Assembly (NCBI RefSeq): GCF_003382275.1
Contig: NZ_QTJX01000002.1
Location: 310,001-374,000 of the forward strand
DNA from: Flagellimonas nanhaiensis
Lineage (GTDB): Bacteria; Bacteroidota; Bacteroidia; Flavobacteriales; Flavobacteriaceae
Direction: 5' to 3'
DNA length: 64,000 nucleotides
Shown here: piece by piece, positions 1-10,000 of the stretch
How positions within the stretch are numbered: the stretch's first letter is position 1
Layout: each line of letters starts with the position of its first letter
Notes under the pieces: model-generated
Told to the model about the DNA's origin: nothing
Databases searched by the model: none
What the model saw: only the letters and a program-made list of their open reading frames with translations
Translations under genes and position numbers: made by a program

Positions 1-535
1 GGGAGCTACCACCTTGGGATTGATCAAAGAAGGTGTGCAATTTGGGGAAACCATGACGGAAATAAGTGCTCAATTGCCTTCAAACATGGATATGCTTCTG
101 GGTATTACCGGAGGTTCCTTGGGTGAAATGTCAGCATTGGCATTGATTTTAGGAGGGCTTTTCCTAATTATCAGAAAAGTGATTACGTGGCATATTCCTG
201 TCACGCTTTTGGTGACCATGGCCGTCCTCACAGGTATTTTTTGGTGGATTGACCCTGAGCATTATGCCAGCCCACTGATTCATTTACTCTCTGGAGGAGC
301 AATTTTGGGTGCATTCTTCATGGCAACCGATTTGGTAACCAGTCCAGTGACCAAAAAAGGAATGGTGGTCTTTGCCATAGGAATTGGAATCCTTACCGTG
401 GTAATCCGTTTGTTCGGGTCCTATCCCGAAGGGATATCCTTTGCTATTTTAATCATGAACGCTTTTGTACCCCTGATCAATACCTATTTTAAACCTCGAA
501 GGTTCGGGTCAAAAATTAAAGCCAAAATCGTGTGA
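1..535 (+). CDS. rnfD: Electron transport complex subunit RnfD, C-terminal part (5' truncated by window edge)
   Basis: Integral membrane subunit of the Rnf ion-pumping ferredoxin:NAD+ oxidoreductase. The reading frame (codons from base 2) is open at the left edge, so only the C-terminal part is present. The first visible residues, GATTLG, fit the GAT part of the family's FMN-attachment motif, whose Thr carries covalent FMN. At least four hydrophobic segments follow. The stop codon overlaps the start region of rnfG. The neighbours rnfG, rnfE and rnfA in that order make Rnf the best call. The NqrB homologue is the alternative, but gene sizes and partners favour Rnf. Base 14 is an internal TTG, not the true start. 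Confidence 0.88.
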   Translation, partial: GATTLGLIKEGVQFGETMTEISAQLPSNMDMLLGITGGSLGEMSALALILGGLFLIIRKVITWHIPVTLLVTMAVLTGIFWWIDPEHYASPLIHLLSGGAILGAFFMATDLVTSPVTKKGMVVFAIGIGILTVVIRLFGSYPEGISFAILIMNAFVPLINTYFKPRRFGSKIKAKIV

Positions 536-537
536 TT

Positions 538-1134
538 ATGAAAAAGAAGGAATCCACACTCATCAACATGGTACTTGTGCTCTTTGTAATCACCTTGGCT
601 GCAGGCCTATCCTTGGGCTATGTAAATGACCTCACATTAGAACCCAAAGCCAAAGCTCGACTGGCGAAAAAAGTCAATGCTTTAAAAACGGTCTTGCCCC
701 AATTTAACAATGCACCGGTTTCTGAAGTGGTCAAAGTCAAAATAGAACAGGCCAAAGACAGTATTGAACTATATCCAGCTCTTCAGGATAGTGTTTTTGT
801 AGGAGCAGCCGTCACCGGAGCATCGGAAAGAGGATATAGTGGATTGGTAAAAGTAATGGTAGGTTTTGAACCAGATGGAACCATCAAGAACATCGCAGTA
901 CTGGAGCAAAAGGAAACTCCAGGGTTGGGTACCAAAATGAAGAGCGAGAAGTTCGTGAAACAATTCCGAGGGAAAAATCCGGCATCCTTCAACCTAAAGG
1001 TTAAAAAAGAGGGCGGCGAAGTAGATGCTTTGGCCGGAGCTACAATCAGCACACGAGCTTTTGGGGAAGCTACCCAACAAGCATATGATGCTTACATGAA
1101 CAACAAAGAAATCTTGGTCAAACCCAATAATTGA
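538..1134 (+). CDS. rnfG: Electron transport complex subunit RnfG (covalent FMN protein)
   Basis: Membrane-anchored flavoprotein of the Rnf complex, 198 aa. A single hydrophobic segment near residues 11-30 anchors it, and the rest should face the outside. Near residue 165 the stretch DALAGATIST holds the S/T-GAT-type signal in which Thr takes covalent FMN by phosphoester linkage. I place the start at the ATG at 538 rather than the upstream in-frame GTG at 532, which overlaps the rnfD stop. The size (about 200 aa) fits RnfG better than the longer NqrC. It is translationally packed with rnfD before it and rnfE after it. Confidence 0.88.
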   Translation: MKKKESTLINMVLVLFVITLAAGLSLGYVNDLTLEPKAKARLAKKVNALKTVLPQFNNAPVSEVVKVKIEQAKDSIELYPALQDSVFVGAAVTGASERGYSGLVKVMVGFEPDGTIKNIAVLEQKETPGLGTKMKSEKFVKQFRGKNPASFNLKVKKEGGEVDALAGATISTRAFGEATQQAYDAYMNNKEILVKPNN

Positions 1135-1139
1135 AGATT

Positions 1140-1745
1140 ATGGCGAACACACTGGACCACAAACAAAATTTCTTAAAGGGTATCATCAAGGAAAACCCGG
1201 TCTTTGTAATGTTATTGGGGATGTGCCCCACTCTTGGGGTGACTAGCTCGGCCTTTAACGGATTGGGTATGGGGGTGGCCACTTTATTTGTGCTGTTGAT
1301 GTCAAACATTGTGGTTTCGCTGATAAAGACCCAAGTACCGAACAAAGTTCGGATTCCGGCCTTCATCATCATCATTGCTTCGTTTGTAACTATTGTAGAG
1401 ATGGTTCTTGAAGCTTTTATCCCATTTTTATATGAGCAACTGGGCATATTTATCCCTTTGATTGTGGTAAACTGCCTCATCCTTGGTCGGGCCGAATCCT
1501 TTGCCTCCAAAAACAATCTGTTGGCCTCAATCGTTGATGCCTTGGGTATGGGGGTTGGTTTTGTCATAGCGCTAACTGCTCTTGGCGCTGCCCGCGAAAT
1601 TCTAGGTAATGGAAGCATTTTTGAGTTCAAATTTGTCTCTGAGGATGCCAGCACCTTCATCCTGTTTATTCTGCCCCCTGGAGCTTTTATTGCTCTGGCG
1701 TATCTGGCCGTTGTGTTCAATAAAATGACCCAAAAAACCGCGTAA
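1140..1745 (+). CDS. rnfE: Electron transport complex subunit RnfE
   Basis: Polytopic membrane subunit of Rnf, 201 aa, with about six hydrophobic segments. Near its N-terminus it has the family signature GMCPTLGVTSSAFNGLGMG, in which the conserved Cys belongs to the half-channel pair formed by RnfE and RnfA and thought to hold an intramembrane Fe-S cluster. The ATG at 1140 follows the rnfG stop by 5 bases. An in-frame TTG at 1131 overlaps rnfG and is a less likely start. RnfE and RnfA are homologous to each other and to NqrD/NqrE, so the distinction from Nqr rests on operon order D-G-E-A. Confidence 0.88.
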   Translation: MANTLDHKQNFLKGIIKENPVFVMLLGMCPTLGVTSSAFNGLGMGVATLFVLLMSNIVVSLIKTQVPNKVRIPAFIIIIASFVTIVEMVLEAFIPFLYEQLGIFIPLIVVNCLILGRAESFASKNNLLASIVDALGMGVGFVIALTALGAAREILGNGSIFEFKFVSEDASTFILFILPPGAFIALAYLAVVFNKMTQKTA

Positions 1746-1746
1746 T

Positions 1747-2322
1747 ATGGAATATGTGATCATTCTTATCGGTGCCGTTTTTGTAAACAACATTGTACTG
1801 TCCCAATTTTTAGGGATTTGTCCTTTCTTGGGTGTTTCCAACAAAGTCTCCACTTCCTGGGGAATGTCTGGGGCGGTACTGTTTGTGATGACCATTGCTA
1901 CCACGGTCACCTATTTGTTGCACCAATATGTGCTGGTGCCCATGGGCTTGGACTATCTGCGGACGATTACTTTTATTCTGGTGATTGCCGCCCTGGTGCA
2001 AATGGTAGAAATCATCCTTAAAAAAGTAAGCCCTCCACTTTATCAAGCCCTTGGGGTATTTCTCCCCTTGATCACTACCAACTGTGCGGTTCTAGGGGTT
2101 GCTATTCTGGCTTTGGGAATGGAAGATGCCAGTTTGTTGAAAGCAGTATTCTTTGCGTTTTCCAGCTCTATAGGTTTTGCCCTTGCCTTAATTGTTTTTG
2201 CAAGCATTCGTGAGTATCTGGAACTGGCAGACATCCCTAAAGGGATGAAGGGCGTACCTATCAATCTTTTGGTAGCAGGCTTACTGTCCCTGGCTTTTTT
2301 GGGATTTGCCGGGTTGGTTTAA
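1747..2322 (+). CDS. rnfA: Electron transport complex subunit RnfA
   Basis: Polytopic subunit of Rnf, 191 aa, homologous to RnfE and NqrE. It carries the matching half-channel motif FLGICPFLGVSNK near residue 21 and a second conserved Cys in TTNCAVLGVAIL near residue 108. About six membrane segments are visible. It starts one base after the rnfE stop, so the two are surely co-transcribed. This is the last gene of the rnf run seen here. rnfB and rnfC, needed for electron entry and NADH contact, are not downstream and should lie left of the window. Confidence 0.9.
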   Translation: MEYVIILIGAVFVNNIVLSQFLGICPFLGVSNKVSTSWGMSGAVLFVMTIATTVTYLLHQYVLVPMGLDYLRTITFILVIAALVQMVEIILKKVSPPLYQALGVFLPLITTNCAVLGVAILALGMEDASLLKAVFFAFSSSIGFALALIVFASIREYLELADIPKGMKGVPINLLVAGLLSLAFLGFAGLV

Positions 2323-2395
2323 AACGCTGAATCCCCTGAGTATGAAGAGCTTTTTGCCGATCAGAAACCAATGTGCTAAATAACCCAATCCAAAT

Positions 2396-3460
2396 ATGGC
2401 AACATCAAGTTTGCAATCCAAGACACCATCGACTTCACAGTCCACACTAGTTTGGAGAACAATACAATCCATCGTCTGGCTTATAGGCTTGGCCATTGTT
2501 TTCAATTTGTTTTTTTATCCAACCTTAGGCATCCATTTGTTCTGGAACATCCTAATTCCCATAGCTCCTCTGCTTCTTGTCCTTGCCACTGGTGTATGGA
2601 GAAATGTTTGCCCCATGGCATCAACCGCACTTTTTCCAAGGTATATTGGGTTATCCAAGAAAATTAAGTTGACCACTGCGCAATCAGGAAAATTATATCT
2701 TACCTCTGTTATATTGTTATTTCTAATTGTGCCATTGAGACATTTAGTATTCAATACTAATGGACTGGCCACTGGAATACTGATATTGTCGTTGGCACTA
2801 TTTGCCATAGTCATGGGATTACTATTTGAATGGAAAAGTGGATGGTGTTCGGGGTTATGTCCCGTTCATCCCGTGGAAAAGCTATATGGCCAAAACAACA
2901 GATTGTCATTACCCAACATACACTGTGATAAATGTTACCGTTGTGTGACCCCGTGCCCCGATTCAACTCCCGCGATCAATCCCGTATCATCCAAAAAAAC
3001 AGCATATCATCGCATTGCTGGATTTCTTATGACTGCTGCTTTTCCTGGGTTTATCTGGGGATGGTTTCAGGTTCCCGATTACGAAGGGTCAATTACCTTC
3101 TCACAAATTGTAATAGCTTATGAATTTCCTCTACTAGGTGTGCTAGTCGCGAGCGGACTATTTCTGGTCTTGAAAAGATTCTTAACCGCAAAAAAGCTTA
3201 TTGCCATCTTTTCCGCTCTAGCGGTTTCTTGTTATTATTGGTATAGATTACCCGCTTTAATCGGCTTTGGTATTTTTCCAAATGATGGAATGCTAATAGA
3301 TTTATCCCATTCAATTCCTAAATGGGTAGTTTCAGTCATTATAATTACCACCTCTCTTTTCTTTTTTTGGTGGATTGTTTTTAGAAAACAAAAACAAATC
3401 AGCTGGGGCTCTAGACCTGCTTATGCTAAAATCAGTAGAACCAAAACTAGCTTACCGTAG
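2396..3460 (+). CDS. NapH/NosR-like membrane protein with 4Fe-4S binding motifs
   Basis: Membrane protein of 354 aa with at least six hydrophobic segments. It has three Cys clusters: VCPMAS near residue 66, WCSGLCPVHPVEKLYG near residue 157, and CDKCYRCVTPCP near residue 180. The last is a full CxxCxxCxxxCP motif for one 4Fe-4S cluster. These features match the NapH/NosR/CcoG type of membrane polyferredoxins, which pass electrons between quinol or ferredoxin and partner enzymes. It lies 73 bases after rnfA on the same strand, so it may extend the rnf operon. Its electron partner cannot be read from the sequence. Confidence 0.7.
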   Translation: MATSSLQSKTPSTSQSTLVWRTIQSIVWLIGLAIVFNLFFYPTLGIHLFWNILIPIAPLLLVLATGVWRNVCPMASTALFPRYIGLSKKIKLTTAQSGKLYLTSVILLFLIVPLRHLVFNTNGLATGILILSLALFAIVMGLLFEWKSGWCSGLCPVHPVEKLYGQNNRLSLPNIHCDKCYRCVTPCPDSTPAINPVSSKKTAYHRIAGFLMTAAFPGFIWGWFQVPDYEGSITFSQIVIAYEFPLLGVLVASGLFLVLKRFLTAKKLIAIFSALAVSCYYWYRLPALIGFGIFPNDGMLIDLSHSIPKWVVSVIIITTSLFFFWWIVFRKQKQISWGSRPAYAKISRTKTSLP

Positions 3461-3493
3461 AAGTCCTATCTCTTGTACAGGATTTTATAACTA

Positions 3494-4504
3494 TTAATCT
3501 ACTTTATAAGTTTCCCCAGAGAAAAAGAGGTCGTCAGTCTTTACAAAATTGGAATTAGCTTTTACCTGTTCGGTCAGTGAATCCTCTCTTTCTTCTAAAG
3601 TGACATCATCAAAACTCCTAATAATTCCAGTGACCAATGGGTATTGCAATCGCACCAACATTTGATGTAAAGTAGGATCCTGCTCATGGGCATCATGCAC
3701 CAACAAGTCATCTTCGGTGATGCCATTTTCACCTAAGGTGACCACCTCAAGTTTTAGTCCGTTCAAGACCAACCCTTTATCCTTGTTTTTTCCAAAGATC
3801 ATAGGTTTTCCATGTTCCACGTGCAATTGCTTGTCCTCACGCACGGTTTTATCTGTGAACTGGGTAAAACAGCCATCGTTGAAGATGACACAGTTTTGCA
3901 AAACCTCGATCAAGGTAGTTCCATTGAATTTCTCAGCATCAACAAAAATTTGTGTCATTTCCTTGGGCGTGTTGCCTGCTACCCGGGCAAAAAATCGGGC
4001 TTGGGCCCCAATGGCCAGTTCCCCTGCAGAAAATGGAGGCTGCGTGTTTCCGTGTGGAGACGATTTAGTCTTTTGCCCCACCGAAGAAGTGGGTGAAAAT
4101 TGACCTTTGGTCAATCCATAGATCTTGTTGTTGAACAAAATCATGTTGAGATCAATGTTTCGGCGCAACACATGGATAAAATGATTGCCCCCAATGGCCA
4201 TACTATCACCATCTCCAGTAATCACCCAAACGCTAAGGTCTGTATTGGCCAATTTAACACCGGAAGCTATGGCTGCAGCACGCCCATGGATGCCGTGCAT
4301 ACCATAAGTGTCCATATAATAGGGAAAACGTGAAGAACACCCAATTCCTGAGATGAACACTACATCTTCCTTTTTAACTCCCATCTCTGGCAAGGCCTTT
4401 TGCATGGCACGCAAGATGACATAGTCATCGCACCCAGGGCACCATCGTACCTCCTGGTCACTAGCAAAATCCTTGAACGTATATTTCTGTGCTGTAGTTT
4501 CCAT
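3494..4504 (-). CDS. korB: 2-oxoacid:ferredoxin oxidoreductase subunit beta
   Basis: Catalytic thiamine-diphosphate subunit (336 aa) of a two-subunit 2-oxoacid:ferredoxin oxidoreductase, which forms acyl-CoA and CO2 from a 2-oxoacid or, in reverse, carboxylates an acyl-CoA. The N-terminal WCPGCDDY, GIGCSSR and a later NCVIFNDGC supply Cys residues of the kind that bind the single 4Fe-4S cluster. The ThDP motif runs from GDGDSMAIGG to NNKIYG at about residues 97-128. The gene follows korA with a 2-base gap. 2-Oxoglutarate is the most likely substrate for this KorAB layout, but pyruvate or branched acids cannot be excluded. Confidence 0.88.
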   Translation of the reverse strand: METTAQKYTFKDFASDQEVRWCPGCDDYVILRAMQKALPEMGVKKEDVVFISGIGCSSRFPYYMDTYGMHGIHGRAAAIASGVKLANTDLSVWVITGDGDSMAIGGNHFIHVLRRNIDLNMILFNNKIYGLTKGQFSPTSSVGQKTKSSPHGNTQPPFSAGELAIGAQARFFARVAGNTPKEMTQIFVDAEKFNGTTLIEVLQNCVIFNDGCFTQFTDKTVREDKQLHVEHGKPMIFGKNKDKGLVLNGLKLEVVTLGENGITEDDLLVHDAHEQDPTLHQMLVRLQYPLVTGIIRSFDDVTLEEREDSLTEQVKANSNFVKTDDLFFSGETYKVD

Positions 4505-4506
4505 AG

Positions 4507-6366
4507 CTATGCCAAAAGTTGTTTGAATTTTTGAACCAATTCATCATTGCCAAAGGGCAATCCCTGAACCTTATTATATTGTAATGGATCCAATCCGCTA
4601 AAGTTGATCTTTAAGATCTTGGCAAATTGTCCGCTGTTCAATTCACAGACAATGATTTTTTTGAAACGCTTCAAAACCTCACCGGTATTCTTTGGCAAGG
4701 GGTTGATATAATTGAAATGCGCAAAACCAATGTTGGAATATCCTTCATCACTCAATTGTTTTACGGCGGTATGCAAAGCACCGTAGGTACCGCCCCAGCC
4801 AACGACCAAAACATCACCTTCCTCAGCAAATTCCGCTGTAATCTCTGGGATATAGTTCTGGACCCTTTTGATTTTTTCTGCCCTAATCTTGGTCATGTAC
4901 TCATGATTTTCCGGAACATAGGAAACATTGCCTGTGGTGCCGTCTTTTTCCAGACCACCCACCCGGTGTTCCAATCCCGGGGTTCCAGGAATGGCCCATG
5001 AACGTGCCAAAGTGGGCTCATCCCGATTGTAGGGTTGCCAATTTTCTTCGGCTTGCTTAACAATGTTATTCTTGATCTCTGCCATTTCGCTAACCGATTG
5101 GATTTTCCACGGAGCAGAACCGTTGGCAATATAGCCATCAGTCATTAAAATGACCGGGGTCATATGTTCTAGACTCAATTTGGCCGCTTCGTAGGCAAAA
5201 TCAAAACAATTGGCCGGAGTACTGGCCGCAATCACAATAATCGGACTTTCTCCATTTCTTCCGTACATGGCTTGGAGCAAATCGGATTGCTCCGTTTTTG
5301 TGGGCAAACCCGTTGAAGGTCCTCCACGTTGCACATCTACTACTACCAAAGGTAGTTCCACCATCATCGCCAACCCCAAAGCTTCACCTTTTAAGGCCAA
5401 TCCAGGCCCTGAAGTGGTGGTTATGGCCAGGTCACCCGCAAAGGATGCGCCGATAGCTGATGTAATTCCTGCAATTTCATCTTCGGCCTGAAACGTCTTG
5501 ACTCCAAAATGTTTGTGCTTTGCCAATTCATGCAAAATATCTGAAGCCGGTGTAATCGGGTAAGACCCCAAAAACAATTCAAGACCCGATTTCTCAGCGG
5601 CCGCTAAAAAACCCCATGCAGTTGCTGTATTGCCCATGATCACCCTATACGTGCCAGGAGGCATCTGTGCAGGTGCAATGGTATAAGAGTTTGGAATCAG
5701 TTCCAGCGTTTCAGAGAAATAATACCCTGCATTGAGCACCTTTGTATTGGCCTCGATCAGCAGTGGATTTGATTTGAATTTTTTCTTGAAGAAGTCAATG
5801 GTGTGCTCAGTTGAACGGTGGTACATCCAATAGACCATTCCCAAAGCAAACATGTTCTTGCTTCTAGTGATGGTCTTGTTGTCCAAACCTTGAACATCCC
5901 GTAAAGCTTCCTTTGTGAGGGAGCTCATGGCCACTTCAATGACCCTATAGTTTTCAAGGGTACCATCTTCCAACGGGTTAGAATCGTATTCAGCCTTGTC
6001 CAAATTCTTTTTGGTAAAAGAATCTGTGTCCACAATAATGGTATGCCCAGGCTTAACGGCATATAGATTGGTCTTGAGACCAGCTGGGTTCATTGCCACC
6101 AACAAGTCCACATTGTCCCCGGGGGTACTTACCTCAATACTTCCAATATGTACCTGAAATCCGGAAACACCATATAAACTGCCCTGAGGGGCCCGTATTT
6201 CTGAAGGATAATTGGGAAAGGTGGCCACATCATTACCAAACATGGCCGATGTATCCGAAAATTGGGTCCCTGTCAGTTGCATTCCATCTCCGGAGTCACC
6301 AACAAACCGGACCACAACCGCTTCCAGAGCCGTGCTTTCGGTTCCTTCGTTTTCTAATTTAATCAT
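4507..6366 (-). CDS. korA: 2-oxoacid:ferredoxin oxidoreductase subunit alpha (gamma-alpha fusion)
   Basis: Large subunit, 619 aa, with a gamma domain fused in front of the alpha domain, as in two-subunit enzymes from aerobic bacteria and archaea. The gamma part opens with VVRFVGDSGDGMQLTG near residue 20. The alpha part starts near residue 250, with the conserved SYPITPASDILHELAKH and QAEDEIAGITSAIGASFAG contributing to the ThDP/substrate site. RGGPSTGLPTKTEQSDL is another family signature. It is the first gene of a korA-korB operon divergent from a ferredoxin gene and shares a palindromic promoter region with it (6410-6433), which suggests co-regulation. Confidence 0.9.
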   Translation of the reverse strand: MIKLENEGTESTALEAVVVRFVGDSGDGMQLTGTQFSDTSAMFGNDVATFPNYPSEIRAPQGSLYGVSGFQVHIGSIEVSTPGDNVDLLVAMNPAGLKTNLYAVKPGHTIIVDTDSFTKKNLDKAEYDSNPLEDGTLENYRVIEVAMSSLTKEALRDVQGLDNKTITRSKNMFALGMVYWMYHRSTEHTIDFFKKKFKSNPLLIEANTKVLNAGYYFSETLELIPNSYTIAPAQMPPGTYRVIMGNTATAWGFLAAAEKSGLELFLGSYPITPASDILHELAKHKHFGVKTFQAEDEIAGITSAIGASFAGDLAITTTSGPGLALKGEALGLAMMVELPLVVVDVQRGGPSTGLPTKTEQSDLLQAMYGRNGESPIIVIAASTPANCFDFAYEAAKLSLEHMTPVILMTDGYIANGSAPWKIQSVSEMAEIKNNIVKQAEENWQPYNRDEPTLARSWAIPGTPGLEHRVGGLEKDGTTGNVSYVPENHEYMTKIRAEKIKRVQNYIPEITAEFAEEGDVLVVGWGGTYGALHTAVKQLSDEGYSNIGFAHFNYINPLPKNTGEVLKRFKKIIVCELNSGQFAKILKINFSGLDPLQYNKVQGLPFGNDELVQKFKQLLA

Positions 6367-6409
6367 CGGTAGAACTTCTTTTGATTCTTTAAAACTATAG
6401 CAATGCTAT

Positions 6410-6433
6410 GGTAACAAATATACTTTTGTTACC
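6410..6433. promoter_or_regulatory. Palindrome holding back-to-back -7 promoter boxes for korAB and ferredoxin
   Basis: A perfect 9-bp inverted repeat, GGTAACAAA and TTTGTTACC, is separated by six bases. The plus strand reads TACTTTTG at 6421-6428. The minus strand reads TATATTTG (complement of 6415-6422). Both match the Bacteroidota -7 consensus TAnnTTTG. Transcription would start about 80 bases before the ferredoxin ATG and about 40 bases before the korA ATG. A regulator bound to the dyad would cover both promoters. No clear -33 TTG is visible on either side. Confidence 0.5.
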
Positions 6434-6514
6434 TGCAACGAATCCTGATTTTTATCATTAAATAGGCTAGCCGGGTATCCTAAATTTACAATCAAATTCT
6501 AAAATTAGATAACA

Positions 6515-6868
6515 ATGGCTATCATTATTACCGATGAATGCATTAATTGTGACGCCTGTATCTCGGAATGTCCCAATAATGCCATCTATGAACCAGGAGA
6601 AGAATGGTCGTATGCTGATGAAACTGCTTTGAGCGGAACAATAACTTTGCCCTCCAACGGAAGCGAAATTGATGCTGATGAAGAAAACGAACCAATTTCT
6701 GATGAGTTCTATTTCATCGTTCCAGATAAATGTACAGAATGTAAGGGATTCCACGATGAACCCCAGTGTGCTTCGGTTTGTCCTGTAGACTGCTGTGTGC
6801 CCGATGAGAACTTTGAGGAGACCGATGACCAACTTTTGTCCAAAAAAGCATGGTTGCACGGAGAGTAA
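6515..6868 (+). CDS. 2[4Fe-4S] ferredoxin, Alvin/YfhL type
   Basis: Small soluble ferredoxin, 117 aa. The first cluster motif is [12 protein letters not shown] near residue 9. The second is [18 protein letters not shown] near residue 73, with the eight-residue insertion between its second and third Cys that is typical of Allochromatium-type ferredoxins with very low potential. About 40 mostly acidic residues separate the two halves, longer than usual. It stands between divergent korAB and the codirectional nifJ, so it is the obvious electron acceptor for both enzymes and a likely donor or acceptor for Rnf. Confidence 0.85.
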   Translation: MAIIITDECINCDACISECPNNAIYEPGEEWSYADETALSGTITLPSNGSEIDADEENEPISDEFYFIVPDKCTECKGFHDEPQCASVCPVDCCVPDENFEETDDQLLSKKAWLHGE

Positions 6869-7094
6869 TTTCCACACCCGAAAATTGCCCCAACAATATC
6901 ACGGCAAATCCGTGGACAACATTGGAATGCCATAAATGTCCCTTAACGCTCTTCAAGACATTTCGCTCGCTGATAAATGTCATGTTATGAGAGCCTTACG
7001 GTACGTATTTTTATAAGAAATAGAAATGCTGAACTGACATTTGAGGGAATACGGTAATTCCTGATGATTTCAGTCCATAATACAACTTCCCGTC

Positions 7095-10000
7095 ATGAAA
7101 AAAGATTTCCCAAAACTCATTTGCGATGCAAATGAGGCCGTTGCAAGAATTGCACATAAAACCAACGAGGTCTGCGCCATTTATCCCATCACTCCCGCTT
7201 CTCCAATGGGAGAACATGTAGATGTTCTCAGTTCCGAAGGAGAAACAAATATTTGGGGCAATGTTCCCAAGATTGTTGAAATGCAGAGTGAAGGCGGAGC
7301 CGCAGGTGCCGTCCACGGATCCCTGCAAGGCGGTGCGCTCACCACAACCTTTACAGCTTCCCAAGGTCTCCTGCTGATGATTCCCAATATGTACAAAATT
7401 GCTGGGGAATTATTGCCCGGAGTCATTCATATTGCGGCCAGGACAGTCGCCACCCATGCGCTTTCCATCTTTGGGGACCATTCTGATGTGATGGCCGCCA
7501 GACAAACAGGGTTCTCCATGCTTTTTGGAGGCTCCGTTCAAGAGGCTATGGATTTTGGGTTGATTGCCCAGGTGGCCACCCTAAAATCCAGAGTGCCTTT
7601 CTTAAATATTTTTGACGGATTCAGGACCTCACACGAAATTTCCAAGATAGATACCATACCAGACGATATCATAAAAACCATGATGCCCGAAGAGGCCATT
7701 ATGGAGCATAAGAAACGTTCCTTAGATCCAGATAATCCTGTTGTTAGAGGTACATCACAAAACCCTGATGTGTTCTTCCAAGCGCGGGAAGCAGCCAACA
7801 CCTATTACGAAAAGGTACCCGGTATTGTTCAGGATACAATGGATGAGTTCTACAAGCATACGGGTCGCAGGTACAGTCTTTTCTATTATATAGGTCACCC
7901 TGAAGCGGAAAAAGTGGTGGTCATTATGGGTTCTGGACAAGGACCTGTTATGGAAGCTGTGGATACCATGGTGAAAAATGGCGAAAAGGTAGGTGCTATA
8001 GTTGTGAGGCTATTTAGACCTTTCTCCATATCCCATTTTGTTGATGCACTACCAAAAACTGTTAAGAAGGTAGCTGTGCTGGACAGAACCAAGGAGCCAG
8101 GAAGTACAGGCGAGCCACTTTATTTGGATGTGGTGACCGCATTTAATGAAAGTGATAGGGATATGCCCAAGATTATCGGTGGTCGCTATGGACTTTCAAG
8201 CAAAGAATTTGATCCTGCCATGGTGAAGGCTGTTTTTGACGAACTGGATAAACCAGAACCAAAAAACCATTTCACCGTTGGTATCAACGATGACGTAACC
8301 CATACTAGTCTAGAAATTGGTAATCGATTAAAGACCATTAAAAACACCTTCAATTGCATGTTCTATGGTCTAGGATCGGATGGTACCGTAGGGGCGAACA
8401 AAAACTCCATCAAAATTATTGGGGAAACCACGGATAATTATGTACAGGGTTATTTTGTCTATGATTCCAAGAAGGCAGGTGCCCAGACGGTCTCGCACCT
8501 TCGGTTTGGACCAGAGCCTATTTACTCATCTTACTTGATCCACAAGGCGGACTTTATTGCCTGCCATCAGTTCAATTTCATTGAAAAATATGATATCCTC
8601 AAAAACATTAAAAAAGGAGGTACTTTCTTGCTGAATGCTCCATATTCAAATACAGAAATCTGGGATAAGCTTCCCAAAAAGATGCAAGAGGAAATTGTAG
8701 AGAATGAACTGGATTTTTATGTCATCGATGCTTCACGAGTGGCCCAGGAAGCCAAACTGGGAAAAAGAACCAATACCGTTCTTCAGACCTGTTTCTTTGC
8801 CATTTCTGGCATCCTGCCCAAGGATGAGGCCATTCAAAAGATTAAGGATGCCATTGTAAAATCCTATTCGCACAAGGGAGATAAAATTGTGCAGATGAAC
8901 TTTAACGCCGTGGATACTTCTCTCGAGAATCTACAAAAAGTGGATTATCCAGAAAAAATAACCAATGATAGAGGCTTAAAGCCCATGATGACCGGTACCG
9001 AAGATCCATTTGTGATTGAAGTGCTTGGAAAAATATTGGCCGGTAAAGGTGACGAACTCCCTGTGAGCGCATTCCCTGTGGATGGTACTTTCCCAGTTGG
9101 GACCTCTCAATACGAAAAACGCGGAATTGCCAATTTCATTCCGGTTTGGGATGATGAAAATCTCTGTACCCAATGTAATAAATGTGTGGCCATATGTCCG
9201 CATGCTGCCATACGTGCCAAGGTGGTTCCGAATTCAGATTTGGAGAACGCACCATCATCCATGAAGGCAGTACCCGCAAAAGGAAGACCTTTTGATACAA
9301 AAACCGAGTCCTACTTGTTACAGGTTTCACCTGAGGATTGTACTGGCTGTGATCTTTGTGTAGCGGTTTGTCCTGCGGAAAGCAAGGAAATTGAAAACTT
9401 CAAGTCCATCAACATGCGCAAAAAGCTTGATGTTGAAGTGGAAGAAAATGCAAACTGGGACTACTTTATCAATCTTCCCGATTATGATCGTACCGCTTTG
9501 CAGATAACCAATGTAAAAGGATCTCAGTTTTTGGAACCGTTATTTGAGTTTTCAGGAGCTTGCTCTGGTTGTGGAGAAACACCTTATATTAAAATGTTGA
9601 CACAGCTCTACGGAGACAGCATCATGATTGCAAACGCTACGGGATGTTCCTCTATATACGGTGGTAACCTGCCCACAACTCCGTACAAAACCAATAAGGA
9701 AGGTAGAGGTCCGGCCTGGGCCAATTCCCTGTTTGAAGATAATGCGGAATTTGGTTTTGGTATGAAACTGGCCCTTGGCAAAAAACAGGAAATTGCCGCT
9801 GATTTGCTCAAGTCTCTTAAAAATGAGGTTGGAGAAGAGTTGACCGAAAGCATTTTGACCAACCCCGAAAGTAATGAAGCTGAGCGAAAACAAAAGTTTG
9901 AAGATATTGACAAGCTCAAACAGATACTGGATACTCTTAATAATCCCAAAGCCAAAAAACTAAATAGATTATTGGAATACCTCCGCAGAAAAGCCTTATG

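Noticed and set aside
1118..1720. Open frame of 200 codons antisense to rnfE
   Set aside because: Composition shadow of a membrane protein gene. No family features and no spacing that fits an operon.
1..2322. Assignment as Na+-NQR (nqrB-C-D-E)
   Set aside because: The homology is real, but RnfG-size protein, D-G-E-A order, absence of nqrF after the last gene and the ferredoxin-enzyme context favour Rnf.
6869..7094. Small RNA or riboswitch in the nifJ leader
   Set aside because: This is the longest gap in the window (226 bases), but I see no clear hairpin-plus-T-run, conserved riboswitch core or small coding frame.
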